DNA from: an uncultured Flavihumibacter sp.
Lineage (GTDB): Bacteria > Bacteroidota > Bacteroidia > Chitinophagales > Chitinophagaceae
Assembly (NCBI GenBank): GCA_946482545.1
Contig: CAMLRX010000069.1
Span: forward strand, 1 to 25,816
Direction of reading: 5' to 3'
Length of the DNA: 25,816 bases
This document shows, piece by piece, positions 8,404 through 16,216 of this stretch. The notes under the pieces are model-generated. The model did no database searches, was not told where the DNA came from, and was given only the letters and a program-made list of their open reading frames with translations. Position numbers and translations under genes: made by a program. How positions within the stretch are numbered: position 1 is the first letter of the stretch; every line of letters begins with the position of its first letter.

Positions 8404-9057
8404 ATGAAGAAATTATCAATCATAGCAGTTGTTACCGGCGCCGTAGTATTGGCCGCCTGCAGCGATGTAAAGCGCAAGCCCGGGAAAATATATATGCCCG
8501 ATATGGCTTACAGCCGTGCATACGAGGCTTATTCGGTAACCGAGGAGCAACGCGCCGAATTGAAAAAGCAAGGGATTAATTTCAGCAACTTACCCGTTGA
8601 AGGAACCATCAGCCGCGGCGAAATGCTTCCTTACAGCCTGAAAAATGATTCCGCAGGTTATGCCCTCAGTGCAGGAATCAGGAACCCGCTGCCCGCGCTC
8701 ACCGAACAGGAGATGCAGGAAACCGAAAGGCTTTACCTCATCAACTGTGGTATCTGTCATGGTCAGGCACTCGACGGAAACGGTCCGTTGTATAAAGATG
8801 GGGCCGGTCCTTACCCCGCGGCGCCACGGAACTTGCTGGACGACTATTCTAAAAAGCTCGCCGACGGTACCATGTTCCACGTGATGACTTACGGCCGGAA
8901 CCTGATGGGCAGCTACGCTTCTCAATTGACACGCAAGCAAAGATGGATGATCGTTAGCTATATCAGGAACAAGCAGGGACTTGGCGGTGCAACAGCAGCC
9001 GCAGCTTCGGATTCCACCGCAGCCGCCCCTAAAGCAGATTCAACAGCAACGAAGTAA
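8404..9057 (+). CDS. actE: Alternative complex III subunit ActE, monoheme cytochrome c lipoprotein
   Basis: This 217-residue periplasmic cytochrome c is anchored by a lipobox (LAAC, Cys19). It has one heme site, CGICH at 115-119, and a likely Met168 axial ligand (NLMGSY). ActE is the final electron carrier of the complex and delivers electrons to the oxidase. I chose ATG 8404, not the in-frame ATG at 8353, because 8404 gives a textbook lipoprotein signal (MKK, hydrophobic core, LAAC), whereas 8353 adds 17 polar residues. The last 25 residues are low-complexity Ala/Ser/Thr-rich and end in DSTATK, a string also found near the C-terminus of the CoxB encoded two genes downstream. Confidence 0.93.
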   Translation: MKKLSIIAVVTGAVVLAACSDVKRKPGKIYMPDMAYSRAYEAYSVTEEQRAELKKQGINFSNLPVEGTISRGEMLPYSLKNDSAGYALSAGIRNPLPALTEQEMQETERLYLINCGICHGQALDGNGPLYKDGAGPYPAAPRNLLDDYSKKLADGTMFHVMTYGRNLMGSYASQLTRKQRWMIVSYIRNKQGLGGATAAAASDSTAAAPKADSTATK

Positions 9058-9099
9058 ACCAAAACAGCATTTCGAAAAATCATTAAATAACAGTTGATA

Positions 9100-10329
9100 A
9101 TGGCTATCAGAGAACAATTTCAAATCACCGGCAGGATGCGCAACTGGGGCCTGGGATTAACAGCGGTAGGCGCACTCGCGCTGATCCTGGGAGTCTTCAC
9201 CCTCGGTATGAGTAAAGATGAGCACGAAGTAGCGCGCTTTTGGGCCGTTCTGTTGCAAAACAGTGTATTCTTCCTGCTGGTAGTGAACGCCGCCATGTTC
9301 TTTATTTGCGCCACCACCCTCGCAATGGGCGGATGGCAGGTGGCTTTCAGAAGAGTTCCCGAAGCCATTTCAGCGCTGGTTCCCGTTTTCGGTATCCTCG
9401 CATTCATCGTGCTGATGGGTATTGTACTCGGTCACCAACACCATATTTACCACTGGCTCGATAAGGAGCACGTGGAGCATGACCCTATTCTGAAAGGAAA
9501 ATCCGGGTTCCTGAACGCAGGTTTCTTCACTACCTGGACCGTGATCACACTGGTGCTGTGGAGCTTCCTGGGCTGGAAAATGCGTAAGATGTCTTATGAT
9601 TCCGATAAGAACGGCGTGATGAGCAAAGAACAAGGCCAGAAATTCATCTGGAAAAACACGGTTTGGGCCGGTCTGTTCCTGGTGTTCTTCGGTTTAACCG
9701 TTGCCTCTACCATTCCCTGGCTCTGGATCATGAGTATCGACGCGCACTGGTTCTCTACGATGTTTAGCTGGTACACTTTCGCGAGCACCTTCGTTTCAGG
9801 TATGGCGCTGATCGCCCTGTTCGTGGTGTTCCTGAAAAATAACGGTTACCTGGAATATGTAAACAACGAGCACCTGCACGATATTGGTAAGTTCATGTTC
9901 GCGTTCTCTATCTTCTGGACCTACCTTTGGTTCTCCCAGTTCATGCTGATCTGGTACGCCAACTTCCCGGAAGAAACCATCTATTTCAAGGCCAGGCTCG
10001 AAGGTCCATACAGAGGATTGTTCTTCTTTAACCTGATCGTGAACTTCGTAGCGCCGATCCTCATCCTGATGTCGCGCAATTCAAAAAGAAATTATTCCGT
10101 TATCACCTTCATGGCGGTACTGATCATATTCGGTCACTGGATTGATGTGTACCTGATGGTGCAGCCCAGTGTGCAGAAAGAACATTTCCACCTGAACTGG
10201 TTCGATTTCGGCATCGCGGTATTGTACGTTGGACTGATTATTCTGCTGGTGGGAAGGCAGCTTACAAAGCATTCCCTGCTCGCGAAGAACCATCCTTTCC
10301 TGAAAGAAAGTATTATTCACCATACTTAA
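9100..10329 (+). CDS. actF: Alternative complex III subunit ActF, NrfD-like membrane protein
   Basis: This 409-residue polytopic protein (about ten transmembrane helices) is the second NrfD/PsrC-like subunit of alternative complex III, a paralogue of ActC. It lies beside ActC in the membrane and is proposed to take part in proton movement, with no bound cofactor. Typical segments include the histidines near GHQHHIYHWL, the middle motif IPWLWIMSIDAHWFSTMFSW and the late segment FGHWIDVYLMVQPS. The ATG at 9100 is preferred; a TTG two codons earlier (9094) is the longest alternative. It follows actE by 42 nt and precedes coxB by 72 nt. Confidence 0.93.
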   Translation: MAIREQFQITGRMRNWGLGLTAVGALALILGVFTLGMSKDEHEVARFWAVLLQNSVFFLLVVNAAMFFICATTLAMGGWQVAFRRVPEAISALVPVFGILAFIVLMGIVLGHQHHIYHWLDKEHVEHDPILKGKSGFLNAGFFTTWTVITLVLWSFLGWKMRKMSYDSDKNGVMSKEQGQKFIWKNTVWAGLFLVFFGLTVASTIPWLWIMSIDAHWFSTMFSWYTFASTFVSGMALIALFVVFLKNNGYLEYVNNEHLHDIGKFMFAFSIFWTYLWFSQFMLIWYANFPEETIYFKARLEGPYRGLFFFNLIVNFVAPILILMSRNSKRNYSVITFMAVLIIFGHWIDVYLMVQPSVQKEHFHLNWFDFGIAVLYVGLIILLVGRQLTKHSLLAKNHPFLKESIIHHT

Positions 10330-10401
10330 TCCGGAAAGTTCAGTAAACGAAAAGAGGAAGAAGCCATTTTATTTAGAAACTTTGTTTAATAGATCAATAT
10401 C

Positions 10402-11457
10402 ATGTATTTATTAATTGTTACAGTAGTAGTATTGGTTTTTGTAGTGATCTTCCAGATTGCCAAAGCCAGTGAATACGTGTCTGTACTGAAGGGCGAAGAA
10501 AGAACGCGCCAGCAGAGCAACCGTATCAACGGTTTCCTGATGGTAGGCTTCCTGCTGCTCGGATTGGTAGGCGTATGGTGGTGCAACGACCTGCTGTACA
10601 ACAAGACCCTTTTGCCCCAGGATTCCGCCTCCGTGGAAGGTGAACTGATTGACAGGATGATGTGGATCACCCTCGCAGTTACCGGCGCCGTGTTCATTAT
10701 CACACAGATTATCCTGTTTGTGTTCGCTTTCAAATACCAGGAAAAGCCCGGTCAGAAAGCGTTCTACTACCCACACAACAACAAACTCGAACTTTTGTGG
10801 ACCGTTGTTCCTGCCCTGGTACTCACTACCATGGTTGGTTTCGGTCTGAAATACTGGTTCCGCATTACTTCAGATGCGCCTGAAAATGCACTGGTGGTGG
10901 AAATTACCGGTAAGCAGTTCAACTGGCTGTACCGTTATGCAGGCAAAGACCAGCAGTTCGGTAAGAAATATTACAAGAATATTGACGACTCCAAGTCAAA
11001 TGAACTGGGTCTGATCTGGGAAGATCCCGCCGCACAGGATGATGTTACCCCTACGGTGATGTACATCGTGAAGAACCGTCCTGTGAAACTGGTGATCAAC
11101 TCCCGTGATGTGGTACATGATGTGGGCCTGGCACACTTCCGTATGAAGATGGATGCGGTACCCGGAACCCCTACAACCATGTGGTTCACACCGAAGTTCA
11201 CCACTGCGGAAATGAAGGAAAAGACGAACAATCCCAACTTCACCTACGAAATTTCCTGCGACCAGATGTGCGGCAAGGGCCACTACTCCATGAGAGGGGT
11301 GATTGAGGTGGTAACCCAGGAAGAATTCGACCTGTGGATGATGAAGCAGAAACCGCAATACCTGGTGGCACATCCCGATAAGGATCCGGCGAATGCAAAA
11401 CCAGCGGGAACACCAGCCGGTGATTCGACAGCCACAAAAAGCATTGCCCAGAAATAA
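10402..11457 (+). CDS. coxB: Cytochrome c oxidase subunit II (CuA subunit)
   Basis: This 351-residue subunit accepts electrons from cytochrome c or ActE at the binuclear CuA centre. All CuA ligands are present: His239 in VVHDVG, then Cys286, Gln288 (backbone ligand position, usually Glu), Cys290, His294 and Met297 in SCDQMCGKGHYSM. Membrane segments lie at about 2-20, 44-60, 88-108 and 132-150; the extra N-terminal helices make it longer than the classic two-helix subunit II and are common in Bacteroidota. The aromatic quinone/cytochrome-side motif KQFNWLYRY (171-179) is conserved. The C-terminal tail is Ala/Pro/Thr-rich. Its place between actF and coxA supports a physical complex III-oxidase supercomplex, as known from Flavobacterium johnsoniae. 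Confidence 0.95.
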   Translation: MYLLIVTVVVLVFVVIFQIAKASEYVSVLKGEERTRQQSNRINGFLMVGFLLLGLVGVWWCNDLLYNKTLLPQDSASVEGELIDRMMWITLAVTGAVFIITQIILFVFAFKYQEKPGQKAFYYPHNNKLELLWTVVPALVLTTMVGFGLKYWFRITSDAPENALVVEITGKQFNWLYRYAGKDQQFGKKYYKNIDDSKSNELGLIWEDPAAQDDVTPTVMYIVKNRPVKLVINSRDVVHDVGLAHFRMKMDAVPGTPTTMWFTPKFTTAEMKEKTNNPNFTYEISCDQMCGKGHYSMRGVIEVVTQEEFDLWMMKQKPQYLVAHPDKDPANAKPAGTPAGDSTATKSIAQK

Positions 11458-11507
11458 TTTGAACAAGAGACGCGAAGTTTATTAAGGTTATTGAAAAAAA
11501 CATTCTC

Positions 11508-13325
11508 ATGAGCAACGAAGCCACAATACACGCACACGGAACGGAACATGCGCACGATGTGCACCACGACAGCCATGGTGATCATCACCATCATGAGACC
11601 TTCATTTCGAAGTACATCTTCAGTATGGATCACAAGATGATCGCCAAGCAGTTCCTGGTAACGGGGATTATCTGGGCCATCATCGGCGGTCTGTTCTCCG
11701 TGATCTTCCGTTTGCAACTCGGCTACCCCGATCAAACCTTCCCCTTCCTGGAAGACCTGCTCGGTAAATGGGCCAAAGGCGGCAAACTAAACGCCGAATT
11801 TTACTATGCCCTAGTTACCATGCACGGAACCGTACTCGTGTTCTTCGTACTGACGGCGGGCCTCAGCGGAACGTTCTCCAACTTCCTCATTCCCCTGCAG
11901 ATCGGTGCACGCGATATGGCTTCGCCTTTCATGAACATGCTGAGCTACTGGTTCTTCTTCCTGGCCAGCGTGGTAATGTTCTCTTCTATCTTCGTACAAA
12001 CAGGCCCTGCGAGTGGCGGATGGACCTCTTATCCTCCGTTAAGCGCCCTCGGCGCGGCTTCTGAAGGCTCTAAAGTGGGTATGGACCTCTGGCTCGTTTC
12101 CATGGCGCTCTTCGTGGTATCTTCCCTGCTGGGTGGCCTGAACTATATTTCAACCGTATTGAACATGCGTACCAAAGGTATGAGCATGACGAGGTTGCCG
12201 CTCACCATCTGGGCGTTCTTCTTCACCGCCGTACTGGGTGTACTTTCTTTCCCTGTATTGCTGAGCGGATTCATCCTGCTGCTGTTCGACCGCCACGGCG
12301 GTACCAGCTTCTACCTCAGCGATATCTTCATTTCAGGTGTGGGCGCCCTTCCCAACGAAGGTGGTAGCGCTATCCTTTACCAGCACTTGTTCTGGTTCCT
12401 GGGACACCCTGAGGTGTACATCATCCTGCTCCCTGCGATGGGTATGGCTTCGGAGATTCTTTCTACCAACGCCCGCAAACCCATCTTTGGATATATGGCC
12501 ATGGTGGCCTCCTTGTTCGCGATCACTGTACTGGCGTTCCTCGTTTGGGCACACCACATGTTCGTGACAGGATTGAACCCCTTCCTCGGCGCGTTCTTCG
12601 TACTGCTGACGCTGCTGATCGCCGTACCTTCCGCCATCAAGGTGTTCAACTGGCTCACCACCATTTGGAGAGGCAACATCAGGTTTACACCCGGTATGCT
12701 TTTCGCGATCGGTTTCGTGAGCCTGTTCATCTCCGGTGGTCTTACAGGTATCTTCCTGGGTAACTCTACCCTGGATATTCACCTGCACGATACTTATTTT
12801 GTAATTGCCCACTTCCACATTGTAATGGGGGTATCAGCGTTCTTCGGCATGTTCGCCGGGGTGTACCACTGGTTCCCTAAAATGTTCGGACGCTATCTGA
12901 ATAACACGCTGGCCTACATTCACTTCTGGATCACGCTGATCGGTGCTTACCTGATCTTCTGGCCCATGCACTATGAAGGATTGGCCGGTATGCCCCGCCG
13001 TTACCTCGATTACAGCGGGTGGGAATCGTTCAAACAATTCGTGGAACTGAACAAATTCATCAGTATTGTAGCGATCCTGGTATTCGCGGTTCAGCTGTTG
13101 TTCGTATTCAACTACTTCTACTCCATGTTCAAGGGAAGAAAAGTAACGGATACCAACCCGTGGAAATCCACTACGCTGGAATGGACTACCCCCATCAATC
13201 CCGGTCACGGCAACTGGCCTGGCGAAATTCCCGAAGTACACCGTTGGGCGTACGATTACGGAAAGGATGGCAAGGACTTCATTCCGCAAACGGAGCCGGT
13301 TCATCCTCAGGAAAGCAAGCACTAA
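11508..13325 (+). CDS. coxA: Cytochrome c oxidase subunit I (aa3 type)
   Basis: This 605-residue catalytic subunit reduces oxygen to water. Heme a ligands are His106 (MHGTVL) and His437; the heme a3 ligand is His435 (IAHFHIV). CuB ligands are His300, His349 and His350, with Tyr304 placed for the His-Tyr crosslink in GHPEVY. Glu302 (end of the D channel), Asp136 at the channel region (GARDMASP) and Lys378 (K channel, SAIKVFNW) are present, so it reads as an A-type proton-pumping oxidase. The first 30 residues hold 11 histidines, an unusual extension. Heme O or A for this subunit would come from the ctaB product encoded next. A strong terminator follows the stop codon. Confidence 0.97.
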   Translation: MSNEATIHAHGTEHAHDVHHDSHGDHHHHETFISKYIFSMDHKMIAKQFLVTGIIWAIIGGLFSVIFRLQLGYPDQTFPFLEDLLGKWAKGGKLNAEFYYALVTMHGTVLVFFVLTAGLSGTFSNFLIPLQIGARDMASPFMNMLSYWFFFLASVVMFSSIFVQTGPASGGWTSYPPLSALGAASEGSKVGMDLWLVSMALFVVSSLLGGLNYISTVLNMRTKGMSMTRLPLTIWAFFFTAVLGVLSFPVLLSGFILLLFDRHGGTSFYLSDIFISGVGALPNEGGSAILYQHLFWFLGHPEVYIILLPAMGMASEILSTNARKPIFGYMAMVASLFAITVLAFLVWAHHMFVTGLNPFLGAFFVLLTLLIAVPSAIKVFNWLTTIWRGNIRFTPGMLFAIGFVSLFISGGLTGIFLGNSTLDIHLHDTYFVIAHFHIVMGVSAFFGMFAGVYHWFPKMFGRYLNNTLAYIHFWITLIGAYLIFWPMHYEGLAGMPRRYLDYSGWESFKQFVELNKFISIVAILVFAVQLLFVFNYFYSMFKGRKVTDTNPWKSTTLEWTTPINPGHGNWPGEIPEVHRWAYDYGKDGKDFIPQTEPVHPQESKH

Positions 13326-13337
13326 AGATATTTGGCA

Positions 13338-13368
13338 ATGCCCTGAACCAGTGTCAGGGCATTTTTTT
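13338..13368 (+). terminator. Rho-independent terminator after coxA
   Basis: A 9-bp perfect stem (ATGCCCTGA 13338-13346 with TCAGGGCAT 13354-13362) closes a 7-nt loop and runs into seven consecutive T (13362-13368). It lies 12 nt after the coxA stop codon. I see no promoter consensus between it and ctaB, so downstream expression would need read-through or an unseen promoter. Confidence 0.88.
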
Positions 13369-13388
13369 CAGATTCAGATTTAAACCGG

Positions 13389-13404
13389 AAGGAGGAAGAT
13401 TTTG
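13389..13404 (+). promoter_or_regulatory. Strong Shine-Dalgarno supporting a TTG start of ctaB
   Basis: AAGGAGG (13389-13395) lies 6 nt before TTG at 13402-13404, an ideal spacing. Bacteroidota rarely use such strong ribosome binding sites, and none of the upstream act genes shows one. It decides the start of ctaB, since no ATG is nearby in frame before residue 15. Confidence 0.75.
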
Positions 13405-14325
13405 AGCGAAAAAGCAACCAGGCACTCTAAAGTGCGCGATTACATGTTGCTCATGAAATTCACACTGAGTTTCACGGTGGTCTTCTCCTGTGTGATCAGT
13501 TATCTCCTGGTGCCCGGGGTGTTCTTTAACCTTAAAATGGTGTCGCTGCTGTTTTTGGGAGGAATATTGGTAACGGGCGCGGCCAACGCCATCAACCAGA
13601 TTGTGGAGAAGGATACGGACGCGATGATGAAACGTACCGCCGTAAGGCCCATCGCTTCGGGGAGAATGAGTGTAACGGAAGGTTGGCTCTTTGTTTGGGT
13701 GGCCGGAATAGCCGGAACCCTGATTATGTGGTATTATTTCAACTGGATGGCTGCTTTGTGGTCGGTATTCAGTTTGTTTTTATACGCTTACATTTATACG
13801 CCGCTGAAAAAAGTAAATTCTGTGGCCGTATTGGTGGGAGCGGTTCCCGGGGCGCTTCCCTGCCTTATTGGCTGGGTGGCCGGTGCTGATGCGCACACGC
13901 CGGGTGGATGGGTGCTCTTTGCCATACAGTTTTTCTGGCAACTGCCGCATTTCTGGGCCATCGCCTGGGTGGCGCATGGAGATTATTCCCGCGCAGGGTT
14001 CAAATTCATGCTCCCCACCGCTGAAGGTCCAACCAAGTTTACGGCAGTACAAACGATCATGTATTCGGCCCTGCTGATCCCGATTTGTATTTTACCTTAT
14101 GTATTGGGAATGAGCGGAAAAGCGAGCCTGATCCTGATTTTCTTCGCCAATCTGTACATGGTTTTGCAATGTGTACGGCTTTTCAGAAGAATGGATGTGC
14201 CTTCGGCGAGAAGGGTAATGTTTACAAGTTACCTCTACCTGCCTATCGTGCTGTTGTTTTTGCTGTGGGATAAGGGAGAAAATGGAGGATCGCTGTCCAT
14301 TTTGCTTGGACTTTATGGAAAATAG
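13402..14325 (+). CDS. ctaB: Protoheme IX farnesyltransferase (heme O synthase)
   Basis: This 307-residue UbiA-family membrane enzyme attaches a farnesyl group to heme b to make heme O, the precursor of the heme A used by CoxA. The prenyl-diphosphate/metal motif is at 65-73 (NQIVEKDTD): Asn65, Glu69 where many members have Asp, Asp71 and Asp73, followed by MMKRT and RPIASGRM. The second conserved loop, YTPLKK, is present, followed by PGALPCLIGW. About eight to nine transmembrane helices are visible. The TTG start is set by the Shine-Dalgarno just upstream. No heme A synthase (ctaA) gene is seen in this window. Confidence 0.95.
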   Translation: MSEKATRHSKVRDYMLLMKFTLSFTVVFSCVISYLLVPGVFFNLKMVSLLFLGGILVTGAANAINQIVEKDTDAMMKRTAVRPIASGRMSVTEGWLFVWVAGIAGTLIMWYYFNWMAALWSVFSLFLYAYIYTPLKKVNSVAVLVGAVPGALPCLIGWVAGADAHTPGGWVLFAIQFFWQLPHFWAIAWVAHGDYSRAGFKFMLPTAEGPTKFTAVQTIMYSALLIPICILPYVLGMSGKASLILIFFANLYMVLQCVRLFRRMDVPSARRVMFTSYLYLPIVLLFLLWDKGENGGSLSILLGLYGK

Positions 14326-14356
14326 AACAGATTTTTAATTTCTTAATAAGTGAAGA

Positions 14357-14923
14357 ATGAACCTGACCATGAGTGAACAAAGAAAAAAGATACACCCCCA
14401 CAAGTTTACCATGTGGATCGCGCTGGGCAGCATCATTATGATGTTCGCCGGTTTAACGAGTGCGTATATTGTAAAAAGGAACCAGGGCAACTGGCAGGAG
14501 TTCCGCATCCCGATGGAATTTTATTATTCCACCGCGGTGATCCTGGTAAGCAGCCTCACGATCCAGATGGCGCTGCGCGCCTTTAAAGACCGTGAAATGG
14601 TGAAGTACAGAAGACTCATCACCATCACAGCCCTGCTGGGTGTGGTATTTATGGTGATGCAGTGGTTCGGTTTCGGAGAATTGTATCAGACGGGTATCCG
14701 TTTAGATGGAAACGTTTCCGGCTCTTTCCTGTTCGTGATCACCGGGCTGCACATGGTACACGTATTGGGTGGTGTGGTAGCGCTGATCGTGATGTTCTTT
14801 AAAGCGTTCAGAAGACAAAAAAGAACATACAGTTCAGTAGGTATAGAAGTGGCGAGCACGTACTGGCATTTTGTAGATATACTCTGGATCTATCTTTTCG
14901 TATTTTTTCTGTGGATCCAGTAG
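14357..14923 (+). CDS. Cytochrome c oxidase subunit III family protein (first copy)
   Basis: This 188-residue protein has five transmembrane helices (about 17-36, 52-70, 86-105, 119-142 and 168-187) and lacks the first two helices of the seven-helix subunit III. Conserved features are the start HPHKFTMWIALGSIIMMFAGL, the motif TGLHMVHVLGG and the C-terminal YWHFVDILWIYLF. Subunit III stabilises the oxygen-reducing core and shapes proton uptake. ATG 14357 is used; ATG 14369 (MSEQRKK) is also possible. It lies 31 nt after ctaB and is followed by a paralogue, an arrangement typical of Bacteroidota aa3 clusters. Confidence 0.9.
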   Translation: MNLTMSEQRKKIHPHKFTMWIALGSIIMMFAGLTSAYIVKRNQGNWQEFRIPMEFYYSTAVILVSSLTIQMALRAFKDREMVKYRRLITITALLGVVFMVMQWFGFGELYQTGIRLDGNVSGSFLFVITGLHMVHVLGGVVALIVMFFKAFRRQKRTYSSVGIEVASTYWHFVDILWIYLFVFFLWIQ

Positions 14924-14967
14924 CAATAAAATTGACGGAAAATTAAACAGTTAACAGGATTGTAAAT

Positions 14968-14975
14968 TAAATTTG
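14968..14975 (+). promoter_or_regulatory. Possible internal -7 promoter element before the second subunit III gene
   Basis: TAAATTTG matches the Bacteroidota -7 consensus exactly and lies 21 nt before the ATG at 14997. I found no good -33 TTG at the usual distance (the nearest, at 14932, is 33 nt away), so this is a weak call in an AT-rich gap of 73 nt. Confidence 0.35.
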
Positions 14976-14996
14976 CGAATCTATTAAAACAATCAC

Positions 14997-15668
14997 ATGG
15001 CACAAGCAGTTCCAACCGGACAAAAGCTGTGGGGCGGAGGAAAAAGCCCTTTCAATGTAGAGTACGGCAAGTTGATGATGTGGTACTTCCTGATGAGTGA
15101 TGCCTTTACATTCGGCGCGTTCCTCATTTCTTACGGAACCATCCGCTTCGCTACCAACGGATGGCCTGACCCCAACGAAGTATTCCAGTCGTTCCCCGGA
15201 CTTGGTTCAGGCTACCCCCTGCTGTTCGTGAGTGTGATGACTTTCATCCTGATCATGAGTTCCGTGACCATGGTACTGGCCGTACACGCGGGACACAACA
15301 ACGACAAACAAGGGGTGATCAAAAACATGGTTTGGACCATCATCGGTGGACTGGCTTTCCTCGGTTGCCAGGCCTGGGAATGGACACACCTGCACCACGA
15401 AGGCGCCTGGTGGGGTATGAACCCCTTCCTGAACGCTGATGGTACACAAGCGACCACCAACTTCACCAACTTCTTCTTCACCATCACCGGTTTCCACGGT
15501 TTCCACGTATTCTCCGGTGTGGTAATCAACATCATCATGCTGATCATGACCATCAACGGCGTGTTCGAAAAGAAAGGGCATTACCTGATGATCGAAAAAG
15601 CTGGTTTGTACTGGCACTTCGTTGACCTCGTATGGGTATTCGTATTCACCTGCTTCTACCTGCTTTAA
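14997..15668 (+). CDS. Cytochrome c oxidase subunit III family protein (second copy)
   Basis: This 223-residue protein has five transmembrane helices and the same signatures as its upstream neighbour: ITGFHGFHVFSG and YWHFVDLVWVFVF. Between helices it has a segment with the motif CQAWEWTHLHHEG and an acidic/aromatic loop absent from the first copy. The start ATG 14997 follows an AT-rich gap with a possible -7 element. With the first copy it probably represents two non-identical subunits of one oxidase; which one corresponds to classic CtaE cannot be told from the sequence alone. Confidence 0.9.
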   Translation: MAQAVPTGQKLWGGGKSPFNVEYGKLMMWYFLMSDAFTFGAFLISYGTIRFATNGWPDPNEVFQSFPGLGSGYPLLFVSVMTFILIMSSVTMVLAVHAGHNNDKQGVIKNMVWTIIGGLAFLGCQAWEWTHLHHEGAWWGMNPFLNADGTQATTNFTNFFFTITGFHGFHVFSGVVINIIMLIMTINGVFEKKGHYLMIEKAGLYWHFVDLVWVFVFTCFYLL

Positions 15669-15692
15669 TCACCAATTCAAGAAGATATTATC

Positions 15693-16139
15693 ATGGAACA
15701 CAACCAACATACAGCACACGCGGAAAACCACGGCGGAGGAACCAAAGAAATCTGGAGGACCTTCTGGATACTGCTGATTCTTACCATCGTAGAGCTCGCA
15801 CTCGGTTACTGGATCATCGGTATGCCACATGGCGGACTGCTCACCGGTATCAAAGGAGCGATCATCATCCTGATGCTGGCCAAAGCTTTCTATATCGTGG
15901 CCTACTTCATGCACCTGAAGCATGAGTTGAAAACGATCATCATGACCATTGTGGTGCCCCTGTTCCTTTTCGTTTGGTTCATCATCGCCTTCCTGGCAGA
16001 TGGTAATTCTTACAAGAACCTGAAGAACGAATACGATCCGTACCACAAGGAGCAATCCACGAAAAAAGTGGAAAAGAAAGAACACGGCGCGCACGAGGAA
16101 CACAAGCCCGAAGCGCAGAAAGAAGGTGCGATGGATTAA
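15693..16139 (+). CDS. Cytochrome c oxidase subunit IV family protein (prokaryotic type)
   Basis: This 148-residue membrane protein has three transmembrane helices (about 22-43, 52-72 and 82-102). The segment KAFYIVAYFMHLKHE is the signature of the prokaryotic subunit IV family, small accessory subunits of heme-copper oxidases. The position directly after subunit III is the usual one. Both ends are charged and His-rich: four His in the first 13 residues, and a C-terminal Lys/Glu/His tail from about 112. It starts 24 nt after the second subunit III gene; a hairpin with a T-run follows about 35 nt after its stop. Confidence 0.9.
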   Translation: MEHNQHTAHAENHGGGTKEIWRTFWILLILTIVELALGYWIIGMPHGGLLTGIKGAIIILMLAKAFYIVAYFMHLKHELKTIIMTIVVPLFLFVWFIIAFLADGNSYKNLKNEYDPYHKEQSTKKVEKKEHGAHEEHKPEAQKEGAMD

Positions 16140-16173
16140 CCCGGATTTGAAAGGAACTTTTTATATTTTTCAG

Positions 16174-16201
16174 AACCATCGCAGCTATGCGGTGGTTTTT
16201 T
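16174..16201 (+). terminator. Terminator-like hairpin between subunit IV and SCO genes
   Basis: AACCATCGCA (16174-16183) pairs with TGCGGTGGTT (16188-16197) through 10 bp with one G-T wobble and a 4-nt loop, followed by T to 16201. The ATG at 16187 that would begin the longest SCO frame lies across the loop and stem of this hairpin, which argues for a later start. A near-consensus promoter (TTTG 16146-16149, TATTTTTC 16164-16171) lies just upstream but has only a 14-nt spacer. Confidence 0.65.
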
Positions 16202-16216
16202 ATTAAACGATTTGAA

